A stretch of 64,000 nt of DNA from Platerodrilus igneus. Its lineage: Eukaryota > Arthropoda > Insecta > Coleoptera > Lycidae. The position numbers and the translations under genes are program-made. This document shows, piece by piece, positions 32,002-45,038 of the stretch (position 1 is the stretch's first letter; every line of letters starts with the position of its first letter). The stretch lies in the NCBI GenBank assembly GCA_036346225.1, contig JARFIW010000139.1, forward strand, positions 7,998,001 through 8,062,000. The letters are read 5' to 3'. Under the pieces are notes generated by a model that ran no database searches, was not told the origin of the DNA, and was given only the letters and a program-made list of their open reading frames with translations.

Positions 32002-33926
32002 CTGTGATAAGGGGTTGTTTAAGGGTGCACGTTATGGTAAAGGTCATTTAGAAATGAGAAATTACCATAGGCAGCAGAAAACTGCATTTATTTAGTGAAG
32101 AATTGAGAAATGGAGATAGTTTGTAGATAGTAAGCAGTCAACACCCTGTATATAAAGTATAAATAGTTTTAAGCGACACAGATAAACATAGGAAGACGCA
32201 TAGTTAGCGTAGAAATCAGGAAGATATTCATTAGGTAAATAGTAAATATTTAAATACCCTGTAGATAAAGTTTTAGTTAATTTAGGTATAGCAAGTAATG
32301 ATATTTTTCAGTGAAAGCACGCGTATATTTATAAGTAAACGATAAAGTGTAACTAGACACGCATTCAAAAGAGTTCCAAACAATTAGATTAATATGGAGA
32401 TAGAAATAGAGCTTCAGGTAGCTAATATAAATGCGAACAAATATCTAACCATTTTTGATAAGAAAGCAGATTAAAAATTGCGTGAACAACATGTAAATAT
32501 GAAAATTAAAAGCCGAATTGCATCAGTTGTTTATGGAAAAGCAATTAAATCTATCAAAACACAGCATGTTGATAACGAAAGACAGCTGCAAGCAGGTTAC
32601 AATTATTGAGAATCGTGGAGAATTACATCAGAAACTACTTTGAATGTAATTATTTGATTGGTCAGAAATAAGCGACGAGTTCTAGACCATACCCACTGAC
32701 GGAGTGGGAACGGAAAAATATATTAGCAGGCACAGTGATAACGAAGACAGTTTTGAACTCAACAAAGGCCGAAGTGCGTCACTATGAAATAAAGTAATAC
32801 GTAAAATTTAAAAGTGAAAGATAAAATAAGTGCCAAGATGAAAACTATAATTGCCGATTAAACGTAAGTACATTTTTGGTGAATTTATTTTAAACTAAAA
32901 CATAAAAATAATAGGGCTTCTATGTCCGGGGAAACAAACTACAATTTGAAGTCTGGGGGAACAGTAATACAATTTTGAAGTACGGGGAAAACAAACTACA
33001 ATTTCTAAAGCTGGGGAGAAAAATTCAAATTTGAAGTACGGGGGTGAAACAACCTACAATTTCTAAGTCTGGGGAAGAATAATAAAAGTCTAAGTTTGAA
33101 GAAATTTGAAATCAAACAACAATAAATTGGGGTGCATAAATTAATATTGGTAGTCCATAGGGTTATGGCAATAATTTGAATGTAATTCTGAATTGGGGGA
33201 AGATAAATTTTATTCAAATGGAAGCGTCGATGTGAAGAAATAAACCAGGTCAGATTTTTTAGTTATAAGACATTTTGTTTTTCTATATATTTTTTATTTT
33301 GAATATTGAATTTGCTTAATATAATATGAATGTGAAAAAGTCAACAAAAGAAGTTGCATAAGTATAAAATGAGTAATATAATAACAGGTTTAGAACGTTC
33401 TACGCTTCGTTGATAAGGATAATAGGTTTTTTTTTGGTGACTTTGGGTTTTGAGTAAATAGGATATGATGTTTAATAAATGAAATTTACAACATTAACTA
33501 ATTGAAAAGTGTATTTCAAATAAATTACAAAAGCTGTACATAATATATTGGTTTCATTAGATAAAATCGAAATTAACTGGATTTTATAATTCCAAATAAA
33601 TGCTAGCCGAGGTCATAAGATTTAAATAGTTCAAGGAGGAGCTACGAGTTGAATAGGAAATTGATAACACGCAAGGCGGTAACTTATCGAATTTTGTTAT
33701 TCGCAGACAAGGTTGCTTCAAGATAAAATCCAGTTAAGTTTCTGGAGGGAATTGATAGCAATATTAATAAGACAGCCCAACGTCGGAGGAGATAATTACA
33801 ATCTTCTTTATTCATAGTAATATTAAAATGGTCGTCCAAATGATGGAGCGCGAATAATTTAGAGTACATAGCAAAATTAATAAGGCGCACAACGAAGGGG
33901 CATGATAATTTAGAGAGAGCATAGCA
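32000..33926 (+). mobile_element. LTR-like 2-kb unit E
   Basis: Begins TGCTGTGATAAGG immediately after an (AT)n tract and ends GAGCATAGCA before another (AT)n tract, giving TG...CA ends that are short inverted repeats. Landmarks shared with the other units: GCAGAAAACTGCATTTAT near the start, CACCCTGTATA at about +150, AAACGTAAGT at 32866, then TAGGGCTTCTA at 32913 and a G-rich minisatellite. No coding sequence. Best explained as a long solo LTR or a non-autonomous retroelement. Confidence 0.6.
32918..33095. repeat. G-rich minisatellite inside unit E
   Basis: Five imperfect units of about 30 bp: ACAATTT(G/C)(A/T)AAGT(C/A)(T/C)GGGG followed by an A-rich spacer. Confidence 0.8.
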
Positions 33927-33960
<34 letters not shown>

Positions 33961-35970
33961 TGTAGTGGTTTTAAAGGACTAAATTTACGTATAAACAAAG
34001 TAATTTCAAAGCACCCTGTATAAAAGAAACAACCAGAAATTTATTCCAGTTAGTTCATTTTTAAGTAACAGGTATTAACAAAATTTTACAAATAATGAAT
34101 AAAATTTAGTTAGGTTCGTAGAGAAAAAAATGTTAGAAGCCCATGCAATTAATTTATTAATTTAATTGAGTTTGATTGAACGGTTATTTACGTATAATAT
34201 GCATAAAAGCGTGTAAAAATCAATAATACCAAGGTGAAACGCGTTGCTAACAAACAAATATATTGGTGGGTTGAAATACGCTGAAAATCCATCTCGTAGA
34301 AATGTTATTTAAAACGCTCGTTAAAATTAAACACCTGCAGATTTTTAAATGTCAAGTTCCATGTATTTTTGTAGATAATAAACAAGTTCAAAGAATATCG
34401 GATAAACGGTCGAATGGTTTCCCATTAAACGCTAATGAGCGGTTATTTAAAGCACGTAATTTTGGGGTCCACATGAAGTTGTAGAATGCGGTCCGGAATA
34501 TCGATTTCTACCACTCAAACAAGGTGAGAAAGAGACGTAAAATATGCATAAGCGAGGGACAGCGTTAGTATAGGCGGGATTTGTAAAACGTTAATGCAGA
34601 GACTATTGGTCGATATCGTTAGTCGCACATCAGACAAGACACGGGAATATTGAATATTAATTTTCAGAAAAGATCGTAACGACGCGCTGAATACGAGGAT
34701 TTACAAATCGGTTAAACCAAAATTTTAAGAACGTGTTATTGTAAATGAAGGACTTCGCGTGAAATGCGGCCAGAGGTGGCATCGGAAATTGTATAAATAC
34801 CTTTTCAAAATATAATAAAAGCCCTTAGCATTGTGAACGCGTCAGACTACGTACGAAAGCTGCCACGAGCTTGTAAGTATAGAAAATTATTTTAAATTAT
34901 ATAGCACGGTGTTAGCCTCATAATTTGTACACGGTGTCTACCGAGTTTACATTTTTATTGAGGTATCACATACATTTTTTTAACAAGCTCGTGTAGTGAC
35001 GTTAAGTAACGTGGATCAAATTAAATAATTATCAAAGATGTATCATTTATTTGGATTTGGAAATTGGATACACCGTGGAGGCAGCGCAAGCAGCTCAACT
35101 TGGATGGGGTTCTTCTACTAATAGCTAGAAGCAGCCTGCAGAGCAGAAAGAAGCAAATACACGGCATCGTCAACGGAGCAGAGATCTTCTAGAAATTCCA
35201 GGTAACGCTTTGACTTGAAACTATGAAACTATGAATATTGGGTGACGTATGAGAGTGAATTTTGAAGGTATTGTGCATTTTTTGCGTATTGAAAAAAATA
35301 CGTTTAACTAACTTTATTATGCTATTTAAATAGAAATTTGAAGGTGTATATAAAGCTTATTAACGTTCCATCAGGAAGTTAAATTTTGTAAAGAGTACAT
35401 GGGTTTGTTTTTTTTTGCTTATTGTAAGAGTATGCGAATTATAAGGGCATATATTATTCATAATTAACTGGGTTATCATGAGCTCACCATACTCCAGAGT
35501 TTACGTAAATTTAAAATAAATTATAAAGAAAGAATGTGAAATAAGATATTATTCAGGGCCCATTTACTCCGGGTACATTCTATGTGTTGGATAATTTAAA
35601 TTAAAATACAGGATATTACAAAATAAGATTTATTGAGGTGTGACTTGATCACTGAAATGTGGATAATATTGAATTTTATTTGTAAATAGTGATAAATAAA
35701 AGATTGTATGATTGTTGTATTTTGTGGTTTTATTGAGAGTGTGCGTGAACGATGCAAAATATAATAGTGAATCTAGGTATCCAAGAGGAGGTCCAACTGA
35801 GCTAGCCGGAAGCAGTTGAAGAAAGTTATTCAACCGAGGATGGAGAGGAATCTAGGTAACAAATTAATTTTTGAAAATTTTCTATTATGTGCAATTTTCG
35901 AGTTTTCAAAATTTAATAAAATTTTCGAATATATTTTAGTTGGTGAGGCCTTTACCCGAGAACCACGGCA
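33961..35970 (+). mobile_element. LTR-like 2-kb unit A
   Basis: Starts TGTAGTGG after an (AT)n tract and ends CCACGGCA before ATATATAT, so the ends are TG...CA with about 7 bp of inverted similarity. Contains GCACCCTGTATAAAAG near the start, a promoter-like TATAAATACC at about 34794 followed by AATAAAAGCCC, a splice-donor-like CCAGGTAACG at 35200, TGGGTTATCATGAGCT, and CTAGGTATCC. Homologous to unit B over its length. No protein recognised. It is separated from unit E by only about 34 bp of AT repeat. Confidence 0.6.
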
Positions 35971-35984
35971 ATATATATCATATT

Positions 35985-36795
35985 ACTGAGAATTTCAGGG
36001 AACTGTGTAGGCTAATTCAAAATATAAATAAGTGCAGGTACATGTCCAACCAATTTTGAGACGGAAAACCTAATGTCGAAAAAGCAAGCATAAGATAAAT
36101 CTGATGATTATTATAAACAACTAGTTGTTGGTTGTGAAATACCTGTAACTAATGTTGACTGTGCGAAAAGACATTTGGAAAAAATATTAAATCGGCAAAT
36201 GTTCAAGTGCTGGGGGGAACTTGGCAGCAACAGGCTGCTTATCTCCCTTCACAACCACTTAGTGTCGTAGAAATAGGGTATATAATTGTAAAACAATAAA
36301 AGGGGACTGAACTGCAACTAACAAGAAAGAACAGTGCCTATGATGAAAGACAACAAACAGAAACAAGAAGAAAATTGTTGAAAGCTTAGGTGTGGAGCAC
36401 AGCACAGTATGCCTATGAAATACGGGCAGTAGGAAATGCAGACAGGAAAACGGTAGCAGCCTTTTGGAATGCTGTACTTCAGATATATTGGAATGATAGC
36501 ATGGACAGACAAAGTTAATAACAAATAGGTTATAGAAATAGTAGAGGAACAAGGATATCTGTGGAAAAAACTATAGGAGAAATAGAAGGGCAGAATACGT
36601 TCTAAAGCATTTTTGGGGAATAGTATGGGATATATTACAAGCAGAGATAGGAAAAAAGAGGTAGATGTAGACCTAGATCAGATAGTGATAGATGGAGACT
36701 GTGCAAATTTCAGGGAAATGTGTAGGTTGGTTCAGAATAGGAAACAATGAGGGTACGCGTCTAACCAGTTTCAGGACTGAAGACCTAATGATGAT
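35985..36795 (+). pseudogene. Second copy of the RTE 3'-end composite
   Basis: Matches 19250-20060 across its whole length, including GAATTTCAGGGAACT, the GGCAGC...GGCTGCTTA hairpin region, CTTCACAACCAC, GTGGAGCACAGCA and the closing GAAGACCTAATGATGATGA. All frames are broken. Because two RTE remnants are joined in the same way in both places, the copies probably moved or were duplicated as one unit. Confidence 0.8.
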
Positions 36796-36799
36796 GAAA

Positions 36800-38154
36800 T
36801 TAATTAATAAGATGCAAATACTAAGTGATCATTTCAAATCAAGCTAATAATTAAAGGATGGAAAATATAAGGTCGTGAACAGGATTCGAATCTATAACCT
36901 TTGTCTTTAATCGTTGATGCTCTAACCAATTGAGCCTTCTGGACCGGTGATTGCAATTAGAAAGATTGCGAAATTTAAATCGTGTACTCAACTATAAATT
37001 TTTTGGCGATCATATCTGATAGTGTGTAGTTTTGACTTGTGTCAGATAATGACAGTTGCGACATCCAAATTCGTCGTTAAAACCTACTATTAAGTACAAA
37101 TACAAGTTGGTTGCACAAAGAAAATTGATTTTTAATACTGATAGTAATTAATAAGATGAAATTATTGTTCAAGCTTTTATGCAAAGCATAATGGATAATT
37201 TCGAATCAAGCTAGTAATTGCAAGAAGAAAAACGTTAAGGTTTCGAACAGATTCGAGTCTATAACATTCCCACTTGTACTTGGACCAAGAACATCATGTG
37301 TTGCGTTGACTGTCAATATATCTAAAATCAGGATGAGAAGTAGTTTACTGTGTTACAATATCCAATAATGGCTTGTTGCTTTTCGGCTTAAGCTTTTCTA
37401 CGGCGTATCATATTATCTGCTTTTTGTCATTATAAAATCAGAACTTTACTTTATGTGACAAATAACGGTTGACCTGTAAACAATGTATAATTTGAGATCC
37501 GCAAGTGTATCAAGATAGGTAGAATGTCACGCAACGTGGCAGATATATGGATTATTATGAGTGATGACCATCATCCACGCCTTCTGTCGTGCAATCATGA
37601 GCTCTTTCGCTTGGATTATACGCAGCACGATACCAGATTGAAATAGCATTTCTAAATGTTATAAAAACTTTTTGCTTTGGTAATTGTTAGCATGTTGACT
37701 CTTTATTTGTACATCTTAGACATGTACTTTTAACATGTTCATAATGAGACCTCTGTAAACCTTAGAAAGACAATTTTTCTTTATTTGATGAGAAAAGGAT
37801 AGTATACTAGTATACTACAGGGAAAGCAAAAGCAACAAGTAAGTTATAGCTAAAATGACATGGCAATATTAATACTTTCCTGTTATCTTTCTTTACTTGT
37901 TCTTTACCACTCCATTTGTAGAATTTTACACTGACAAAAGGAATTACTTCTTAGTTAAATCTAACTATCCAATAAAAATTGCCCCAAAACACTTTTCGAT
38001 CATTGGTTCATTTATTAAAATACATCTATTATTGAAATTTAATGTCATCAGATCAAAATTGATTTTTTATGGTTGGAGTTATTTTTCCCCTGGTTAAATT
38101 AATGAATTGTATTGTAGTCTTTGTTAATATTTTTATACACCTTTTTTTGATTGC
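36800..38154. other. Two SINE-like direct copies, then unassigned sequence
   Basis: Copy 1 about 36800-37130 and copy 2 about 37140-37460 share their tRNA-like start and upstream words. From about 37470 no gene or repeat could be identified; a 66-codon frame at 37897-38097 has no motif. Confidence 0.4.
36871..36945 (-). ncRNA. tRNA-like head of a SINE or a tRNA pseudogene
   Basis: On the minus strand the 75 bases start GGTCCAG and end ACGACC. A D-arm-like GGCTCAATTGGTTAGAGC gives the A box, and GATTCGAATCC gives the B box with a T arm pairing in four of five positions. The anticodon stem does not pair and position 33 is not U, so it is not a working tRNA. A related diverged copy lies at about 37237-37290, sharing the upstream words TTAATTAATAAGATG and AATCAAGCTA, which suggests two copies of a tRNA-derived SINE in the same direction. 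Confidence 0.55.
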
Positions 38155-38701
38155 AGGAGATAGGTTTGGGCCTTTGGGAGCTTTTTTTAAAAAGACTATT
38201 TCCAAATTTACACTCCTATCAAATGTATTTTAATTTATGCAGAAATTACAAATGATTTCAACAAATGGTAACGTTATGTTCATTAACGTTTAAAAATAAA
38301 AATAATCAAAGTTACTTTCACTAATTAATTAATTAAAACTAAAATGAGTAGATTGAACAACCAACAATGTTAAAGTTGTGAAGCTCGAGACTGACTGGCC
38401 ACCTTGGGCTCTAAGGGTATTTATGCTATCCCTGTTCTTACATTACTTTGTGGGAAATGCAGATCTCATGTCCGTTATTTCTTGATACAATACAAAGTAT
38501 TACATTTTAATAATCTTTATTCTAATAATTGCTAACTTATTGTCTACTGTGACCTGCACCTAAAGTGTCATATTACGTCTGGAATACAAAGTAACTGTTT
38601 ACGTTCTCATGTCTGGTTTGTAAACTTTCACTAACCTTTTATTATGTCCTTCAATTATACAATGTAACAATAATTCTTAAGTCTTAATAATTTCCTTTAA
38701 A

Positions 38702-38730
<29 letters not shown>
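38155..38730. repeat. Repeat X, copy 1, ending in (AT)n
   Basis: Shares with 44425-44975: AGATAGGTTT(T)GGGCCT, TTATGTTCATTAACGTTT, GAAGCTCGAGACTGACTGGCC, ACAATACAAAGTATTACATT and CAATTATACAATGTAACAAT, ending in a long (AT)n tract directly followed by unit D. No coding sequence. Confidence 0.85.
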
Positions 38731-38732
<2 letters not shown>

Positions 38733-38734
<2 letters not shown>

Positions 38735-41017
38735 CTGTGATAAGGGGTTGTTTAGGGGTGTATTGAGTAGTAAGGGTCGCGTAGTAACTGTAAATAGCAA
38801 TGGGAAGCAGAAAACTGCATTTATATAGCAGAAAAATAAGTAATTCATACATAATGTAAATAGCAAGCATTTAACACCTTGTATATAGACCGTAATTAAT
38901 TTTAAGTAATACAGTAAGCATATCTTTTGATAATAGAACGCGCATTCAGCAGAGAAATAATCGTACATGTATTTAAACATACGTTGAGAAGTGTTCTACA
39001 AGTTATAAGATAAAATACGCAGAAGATAAGATGAAACCTAATAAATCTTCATGCAATTACGCTGGAACCATGAGTGCTTTGATAAGAAAACGCACTTTCA
39101 AATAAATAAATACATAAACGAAAACAGTACTAGAGTTACATCATTTATTTTTGTACAATTATCCAAAAGCATTATCTATACAAAACAACAGACGATAAGT
39201 TGAAAGTCTAGCAACAATAACAATCGCAAATAAACACCATGCATGACAAGAAAATCCGAAATAATTTCATCAGAAACAGCTTAAAAATAGAGGGAATATT
39301 AAAGACAAAAGCTGGTTTGTTGAAACAATCCGTAAAACTGCTTGGAAACCCAATCCAGATGTAGTGGGAAAAGACTACTTAACACTCACCGGTGATAAGA
39401 CAAGTCAGTCCACACTTGATGCACGTCGAAGCCACGATACTTTTAACCAGAAATCTACACGAGTTATGTAATCCCCCATTTATTATATATATAAAAACTA
39501 ATAATTAAAAAGTTATTAGAAATATTAAAAAATGCTCTAAGTAATGTGCAACAATGTCATAAAGGACAATTCATTTCAGTTTATTAACGTTCATGGGAAC
39601 GGAAGCGCTACTTTGTAGCACAAGGATAAGCGACACTGCAGATGTCAGGTCACAGGTGGTCACAGACAGTCACGTACCGAGATTACGCAGAAGTAAGCTT
39701 GCAACAAAGTAGTTATGAATAGCTTTAAGGATAGCAACTATGTATCATGAATAGAGTCAAATGTAAGCAGACATTAGGTCTGCAAGTTCCCACAGACTTG
39801 TGAGGGGGTAGGGATGTTATAAAAGGCCCGGGAGCTCCACTCACAGGCAGTTAATCCATCGTTCAGCTCTAGCATTGCAGTTCGTTAGATAACTCATTTT
39901 GTACAATTAATTAATAGTTTCGGACTTAAAGTAATAATTTCAAGATTGTCTAAATTCAACATTATTTTCTGTATAAAAATAAAATAAATGTGTTAAGAAG
40001 CTTGAAAGTCTTTTTAAAAAAACCGCTCCCAAGCCACGAACCTTAACTCGCATCAAATAAATAAAGTTTAGAATATATCAAATTTATGTTATGGTGAAAA
40101 TAGTGCTACATAAAAAAATTGTGTTAAATATATATGAAAAGTTTTTGCCGTTTTTCTCAGAAAAATAAGTAGAAATTGAGTAATTAATTTAAATTAAATA
40201 TTTATAATCATATAGGGCTTCTAATCGGATTCTGGTACAATTCGAATTAACTTCTAATCAAATTCTAATTGGCTTGGGGTACAATTCTGGTACCATTCTA
40301 ACCTGCGTCGAAAGTATTTAAGGGAAGAGATTCAAAGCATATGCAGAGAAATATAAAATAAAGAAGCACGAAGTGATTTTTAGAAAACAAGGGGTAACTG
40401 TACTCAAATATTGGTTGATTCACATCACGAAATAACATATCAGGAGATCACAGGTCAAATCTACTCAATTTTAAGATATTTTTTAATTTAAATTTTAATG
40501 CGGAATTTATTCAATTTATCCAAAACTTGTAAAGAAGTCAACAAGAAACATAGCATACGTTAAACTTACGTAATAAATCATAAAGAGGTCTCGAACGTTC
40601 CAGATTTTTTTGTAAAGAGGTAGTTTTTGGTGACTTTATATTGAAACTAAAAGAATATAAATTTTGGGATAAATAATCCTTATAATATTAATTGATTGAA
40701 GGGTGTATTTAAAGAATTTCAAAAATTGTAAATATTATTTCCTTTCATTATATGAATGTTGATTGACTTAGTTTTATCAATTCAAACAGGTAATCATAAA
40801 GGGGTGAAAGAAAATTGATTATCGTAACGTTGTGCACTCTGTGTAGATTAAAAAGGGCTAGCCGTGGCATAATAATAAATTAAAAGAAGACTTGGGAAAA
40901 ACACAGAAAGGTGGCGTTCAGTTGAACGTTTATTACATCCGACTACAACAAGTGAAGGGGGCTATTACAGCAAATTTATAGACGAACCAACATGGGGCTT
41001 GAGAAAAATACATAGCA
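38733..41017 (+). mobile_element. LTR-like 2-kb unit D
   Basis: Starts TGCTGTGATAAGGGG after (AT)n and ends ACATAGCA before ATATAT. Near the start it matches unit E (AAGCAGAAAACTGCATTTAT; CACCTTGTATATA). A core promoter-like TTATAAAAGGCC at about 39816 is followed after some 30 bp by CTCACAGGCAGTT, and AATAAAATAAATGTG lies at about 39984. Later landmarks are TAGGGCTTCTAA at 40214 and TTTTTGGTGACTTT. No protein is encoded. The promoter/poly(A) order fits a long LTR. Confidence 0.6.
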
Positions 41018-41024
41018 ATATATA

Positions 41025-44000
41025 TCGCTATGATAATAAGATTATTTAAGGTCATATATAGCCACAAGGAAGGAATACCTCATGTAAAAGTCATAGAAAC
41101 CACGTAACTCAAACATTTAAATTATAAAATGTACATAATTCACTCATTATGCAAAAGCAAATACAAATCACCCTGTATAAAATTAATAACAAGCTACAAT
41201 AAATTAAAGAAATCTCATTCCGTTGTAACAAATATATATTCTGTAGCACTATTTTTTGAAGAATCACATCTGTGCATTTTTAGTCTGTGATATTTGATTC
41301 TTGTATTTGATACTGTTATATCTGAAAGAAACAATTCCACAATGGAACAGGAAATCATGACCGTTTAATTAGCTTAAATGCTTTATCCAGAAATATTTAA
41401 TAATAATATACACTCAGAAAACATATTTAAAAGGGAACTTGTCGTTTGTGTTGCCTAACCCACAGGCGGATTATATCCTTTCAGTCGTTAAAATTAGGAT
41501 AGCGCTTGCGTGAATACGGTCACGAGGTGACGCATAAAGCAGATAAGCCGTTCCTTACTTGTACGTTACGAATAACGAAGTCAGCCATTGTATTTGAGAA
41601 TGTAGTCCAGATTGCATCATATACAGATGGGCTCCCAAGTTTTTCATAAGTGGGGCCTCAGAATAGGCGTGCCAAGATAGAGACAGGAGGGCTGGTCGTC
41701 TTGGGACACGGAAGATTCATTCCTGTGACTCCGGCAAGGCACTAGACCACGCTTCTTCTTGAAATGGTTCGAGTTGGTATTTGTTAACGCGCATGAAGTA
41801 ACTAGAAATACATTTAAAGAGATTGGGACAATATTCGTTTATTAAGGAATTACAGCTTTTGTTTGATGTTTTGTTGGTACAAGTTAGTAAGCGGATTCCA
41901 GAAAATGTGCTTCGCAGTTCGGTAATTAGGACTAACGTCTTCATTAAAAACAGGTATCAAACCTTTCTTTTGTTATGTTTGTGAGATCCTGAATGTGCTC
42001 ACATAAAATTGTAGTCGAAAATTGTTTAATTATACTAAATTTTGTGCACGAAGAACAACGTGGAATATAATTGTTAAGAAATACTATTAAAATAATTTTG
42101 CAAGACACGCGGAGCATTCACATGTTAAATGTTGAGATTCTAAAGTCCATTTTCTGTTTTTTTTAAAAAAATTCATTACAGATGTCAAATTTTAATAAGG
42201 TCATTATACTTGAATAAGTTGAAATGTTATTTATCCAAGTTAGCTGCACGTGATTTACTTTTTATAAGAAATAAATTAAACTGATGTGAAACTTATGTAA
42301 ACCAATAAACAGATCTGAGTATTTGGTATCAGAAATTTTGTTATAAAATATTATTAAAATTAAGGTCTTGTTATGCCAAGACAGATTTATAAAGAATTCA
42401 ATTTTATTATTCCATATTTGTAATCATATTCAAAAAAAAAACGAAAAGAGAGAAACTATATTAAATTTCATTTTTGGACTCAAGTGTTTTATTCCATGCA
42501 CAATTAATTTTTATAACTTTCTTTAAAGAAAATAAGTTTTTGAATAATGAAATTAGACGAACGCTGAAGTAATTTAAAAAACACAGATATGCTACAACTG
42601 ATTTGTTCTAGGTATTCATTTTTGATTCAAATATCTTTGGTGTGGTAATCTTAACATTATCCACCTGTAATTATTAGTATGATTTTTTATTAAAAAAGCA
42701 CAAACAGTGTCTTTTTAATAGAAAATTTGTTGTGTACTTTTTCTTTCAGGGTCATCGAGATCGAAGAGGTTGTAAGTATGTTCCATAGGTTCCAGATGTG
42801 TTAGTTCATTAAGTTGTAAGTTTTTTATGGTGCTTATATCCCATGAGTTTCTGTATCTTCTCATAGGAGTATAAAGTTTCTTGTGTTATCATCCATACAG
42901 ATACAGTGGCGCTCAATTCCCCTTTTTCTTTTTATGCTAGCTTATTGTAGAGTTTAGACCATCCCCACGTCCTTTCTCATTGCTCACCCTTGGGGTAATT
43001 CCCAGACTTAGCCGCGAACAAGTAAAGCTTCACTTGTATCCAACGAGTGGAGGCAAAAAATGGTTCACCGTATTAACTTCACTACATTTATTAAAATAAA
43101 TAATGCGGAAGTAATTCAATGATTTTTAGAACATTTAAACCATTCTTAAGCTTAAAAACAAATTCAAATTCAATATATTGGAAGAAAAATAACCGTGAAA
43201 TAGAATTTCTTTCAATCTAAACGCATTTGCGTAAAGACATCATTAAGGCGTGTAATTTATACCAGTTTGTATAGGCAAACGTCTAAAAACAAGCATATTA
43301 GATAAAGTATGGATATTAGAGGCGATGGAATACGTGCAATTTACAACGTACACAAAACACCATTTGTTAAACAAATTCCGCTTGATATTTCAGAAATACG
43401 AGCAGTTTTAAACGTAAATAGAATACCATACTTAATAACACAAGCATATGTAAATAAAATATGGGTATTGAAGCGATGGAGTACGTGCGATTTACAACGT
43501 ATTTAAAATACCAATTGTGAATAAAGTCCATCTAGAAAATTGCGGTTTACGTGCAATTCACAAGGTACATATTAGATTCGCTAAAATCCAACACCTTGCA
43601 GATAAGTAATTGAAACGCCTTTTCTACGGACGAACAACTGATAGCGTTCGGTTATCCAATGAGAACGCGTAAAAGATTTGGAAAGGAATTAGATTCTATA
43701 AAACTTACAAAAAAGATAAAGGAGCATTATTTAATAATTCACGCGCTGATTGTGATAGTTGAAAGTAAATTATTACGTAAATAAAATTTAGTGAAAATTA
43801 AAATTTATAATTTCAAGTGATAGAAACCATAAAGTGCGCGTTGAAATAAATTTATATAGAATTTTACCGTTGATATAAACGTAAGTCTAGAAATAGTTAA
43901 TAAAAATAAAAATGTTTAGAATGTATTAATTTAGGGCTCTAAGGAACACTCTAAGGAATGCTTTAGAGTCGGGGACCTTAAGCCATATACTGGCACAGAA

Positions 44001-44424
44001 ATAAATATTTAATTTAGTAATTTCACTTTAGTCATAAATCAAATTCCTTTGCCTAAGCAAATATGAATTATGTTATCTATTATTTTCCTTTATTTATGAA
44101 ATGTTATTTTCTTACTCAGAAATTCCTTAATATTTTGGTATCGATTCCCCATTTTACCTCTAGTTTTTAAATTACGCCTAAACTATTTTTTGAAAATACT
44201 TTCACTTTAACTAGAAGAAATTACATACCTTATAGGACCGCATGATATAAGACACCATTTTGCTTTTTCTGAGTTGTCCGTTTGGCAGATAAAACGAAAT
44301 GGGAAGGATATCAAGCCACTAGTAAAATGTATTAACAGGTTAAGAAAGGGAAAGACCAATCAGCTGTTAAACCGACAATTTCTCAATCTTTCCAAACTAC
44401 AACAGTTATGTCAAACTGTGCCAG
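41025..44424 (+). other. Degenerate LTR-like unit C with unresolved end
   Basis: Begins TCGCTATGATAATAAG eight bases after unit D and carries ATCACCCTGTATAAAA at about 41180. From 43740 to 43935 it parallels unit E (AAGTAAATTATTACGTAAA, AAACGTAAGT, TTTAGGGCTCTAAGG). The distance between these landmarks is much larger than in the other units, so something is inserted. A 152-bp-period direct repeat lies at 43305-43575. No gene recognised. Confidence 0.4.
43305..43575. repeat. Direct repeat, period about 152 bp
   Basis: GGATATTAGAGGCGATGGAAT / GGGTATTGAAGCGATGGAGT-type copies, each followed by ACGTGC(A/G)ATTTACAACGTA and ACCA(T/A)TTGT, at about 43311 and 43463, with a third partial copy near 43545. 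Confidence 0.75.
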
Positions 44425-44971
44425 ATAGGTTTTGGGCCTCTTGGAGCTTCTTTTTAAAAAGGCTTTCTTCCAAAAAACTCTTCCATCAAATTTATTTATA
44501 CAGAAATTACAAATTGTTTCAAAAAATTGGTACGTTATGTTCATTAACGTTTTATATTAAAAAATAATCCAAGTTACTATTTACTAATCAATTTAATTAA
44601 AACTAGGATGAGTAGCTTAAACAACCAATGATGTTAAAGTTTTGAAGCTCGAGACTGACTGGCCATCTTGGGCTCCTGAGGGTATTTATGCTATCCTTGC
44701 TCTTACATCACTTTGTGGGAAATGCAGATTTCATGTCTGCTATTTCTTGATACAATACAAAGTATTACATTTTAATAATCTTAATTCTAACAATTCCTGT
44801 TTTATAGTGTCTACTATGACCTGCACCTGCAGTATCATATTACGTCTGGAATACAAAGTAATTCTTTCCGTTCTCATATTTGATTTATGAACTTTCATTA
44901 ATCTTTTATTATATATCCTTCAATTATACAATGTAACAATAATTTTTAAGACTTAATAGTTTTATTGAAAA

Positions 44972-45018
<47 letters not shown>

Positions 45019-45038
45019 GTGTAATTAACTACCTAAAA

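Noticed and set aside
36871..36945. Functional tRNA gene
   Set aside because: Anticodon stem does not pair, no U at position 33, and a diverged sister copy lies close by, as expected for a SINE.
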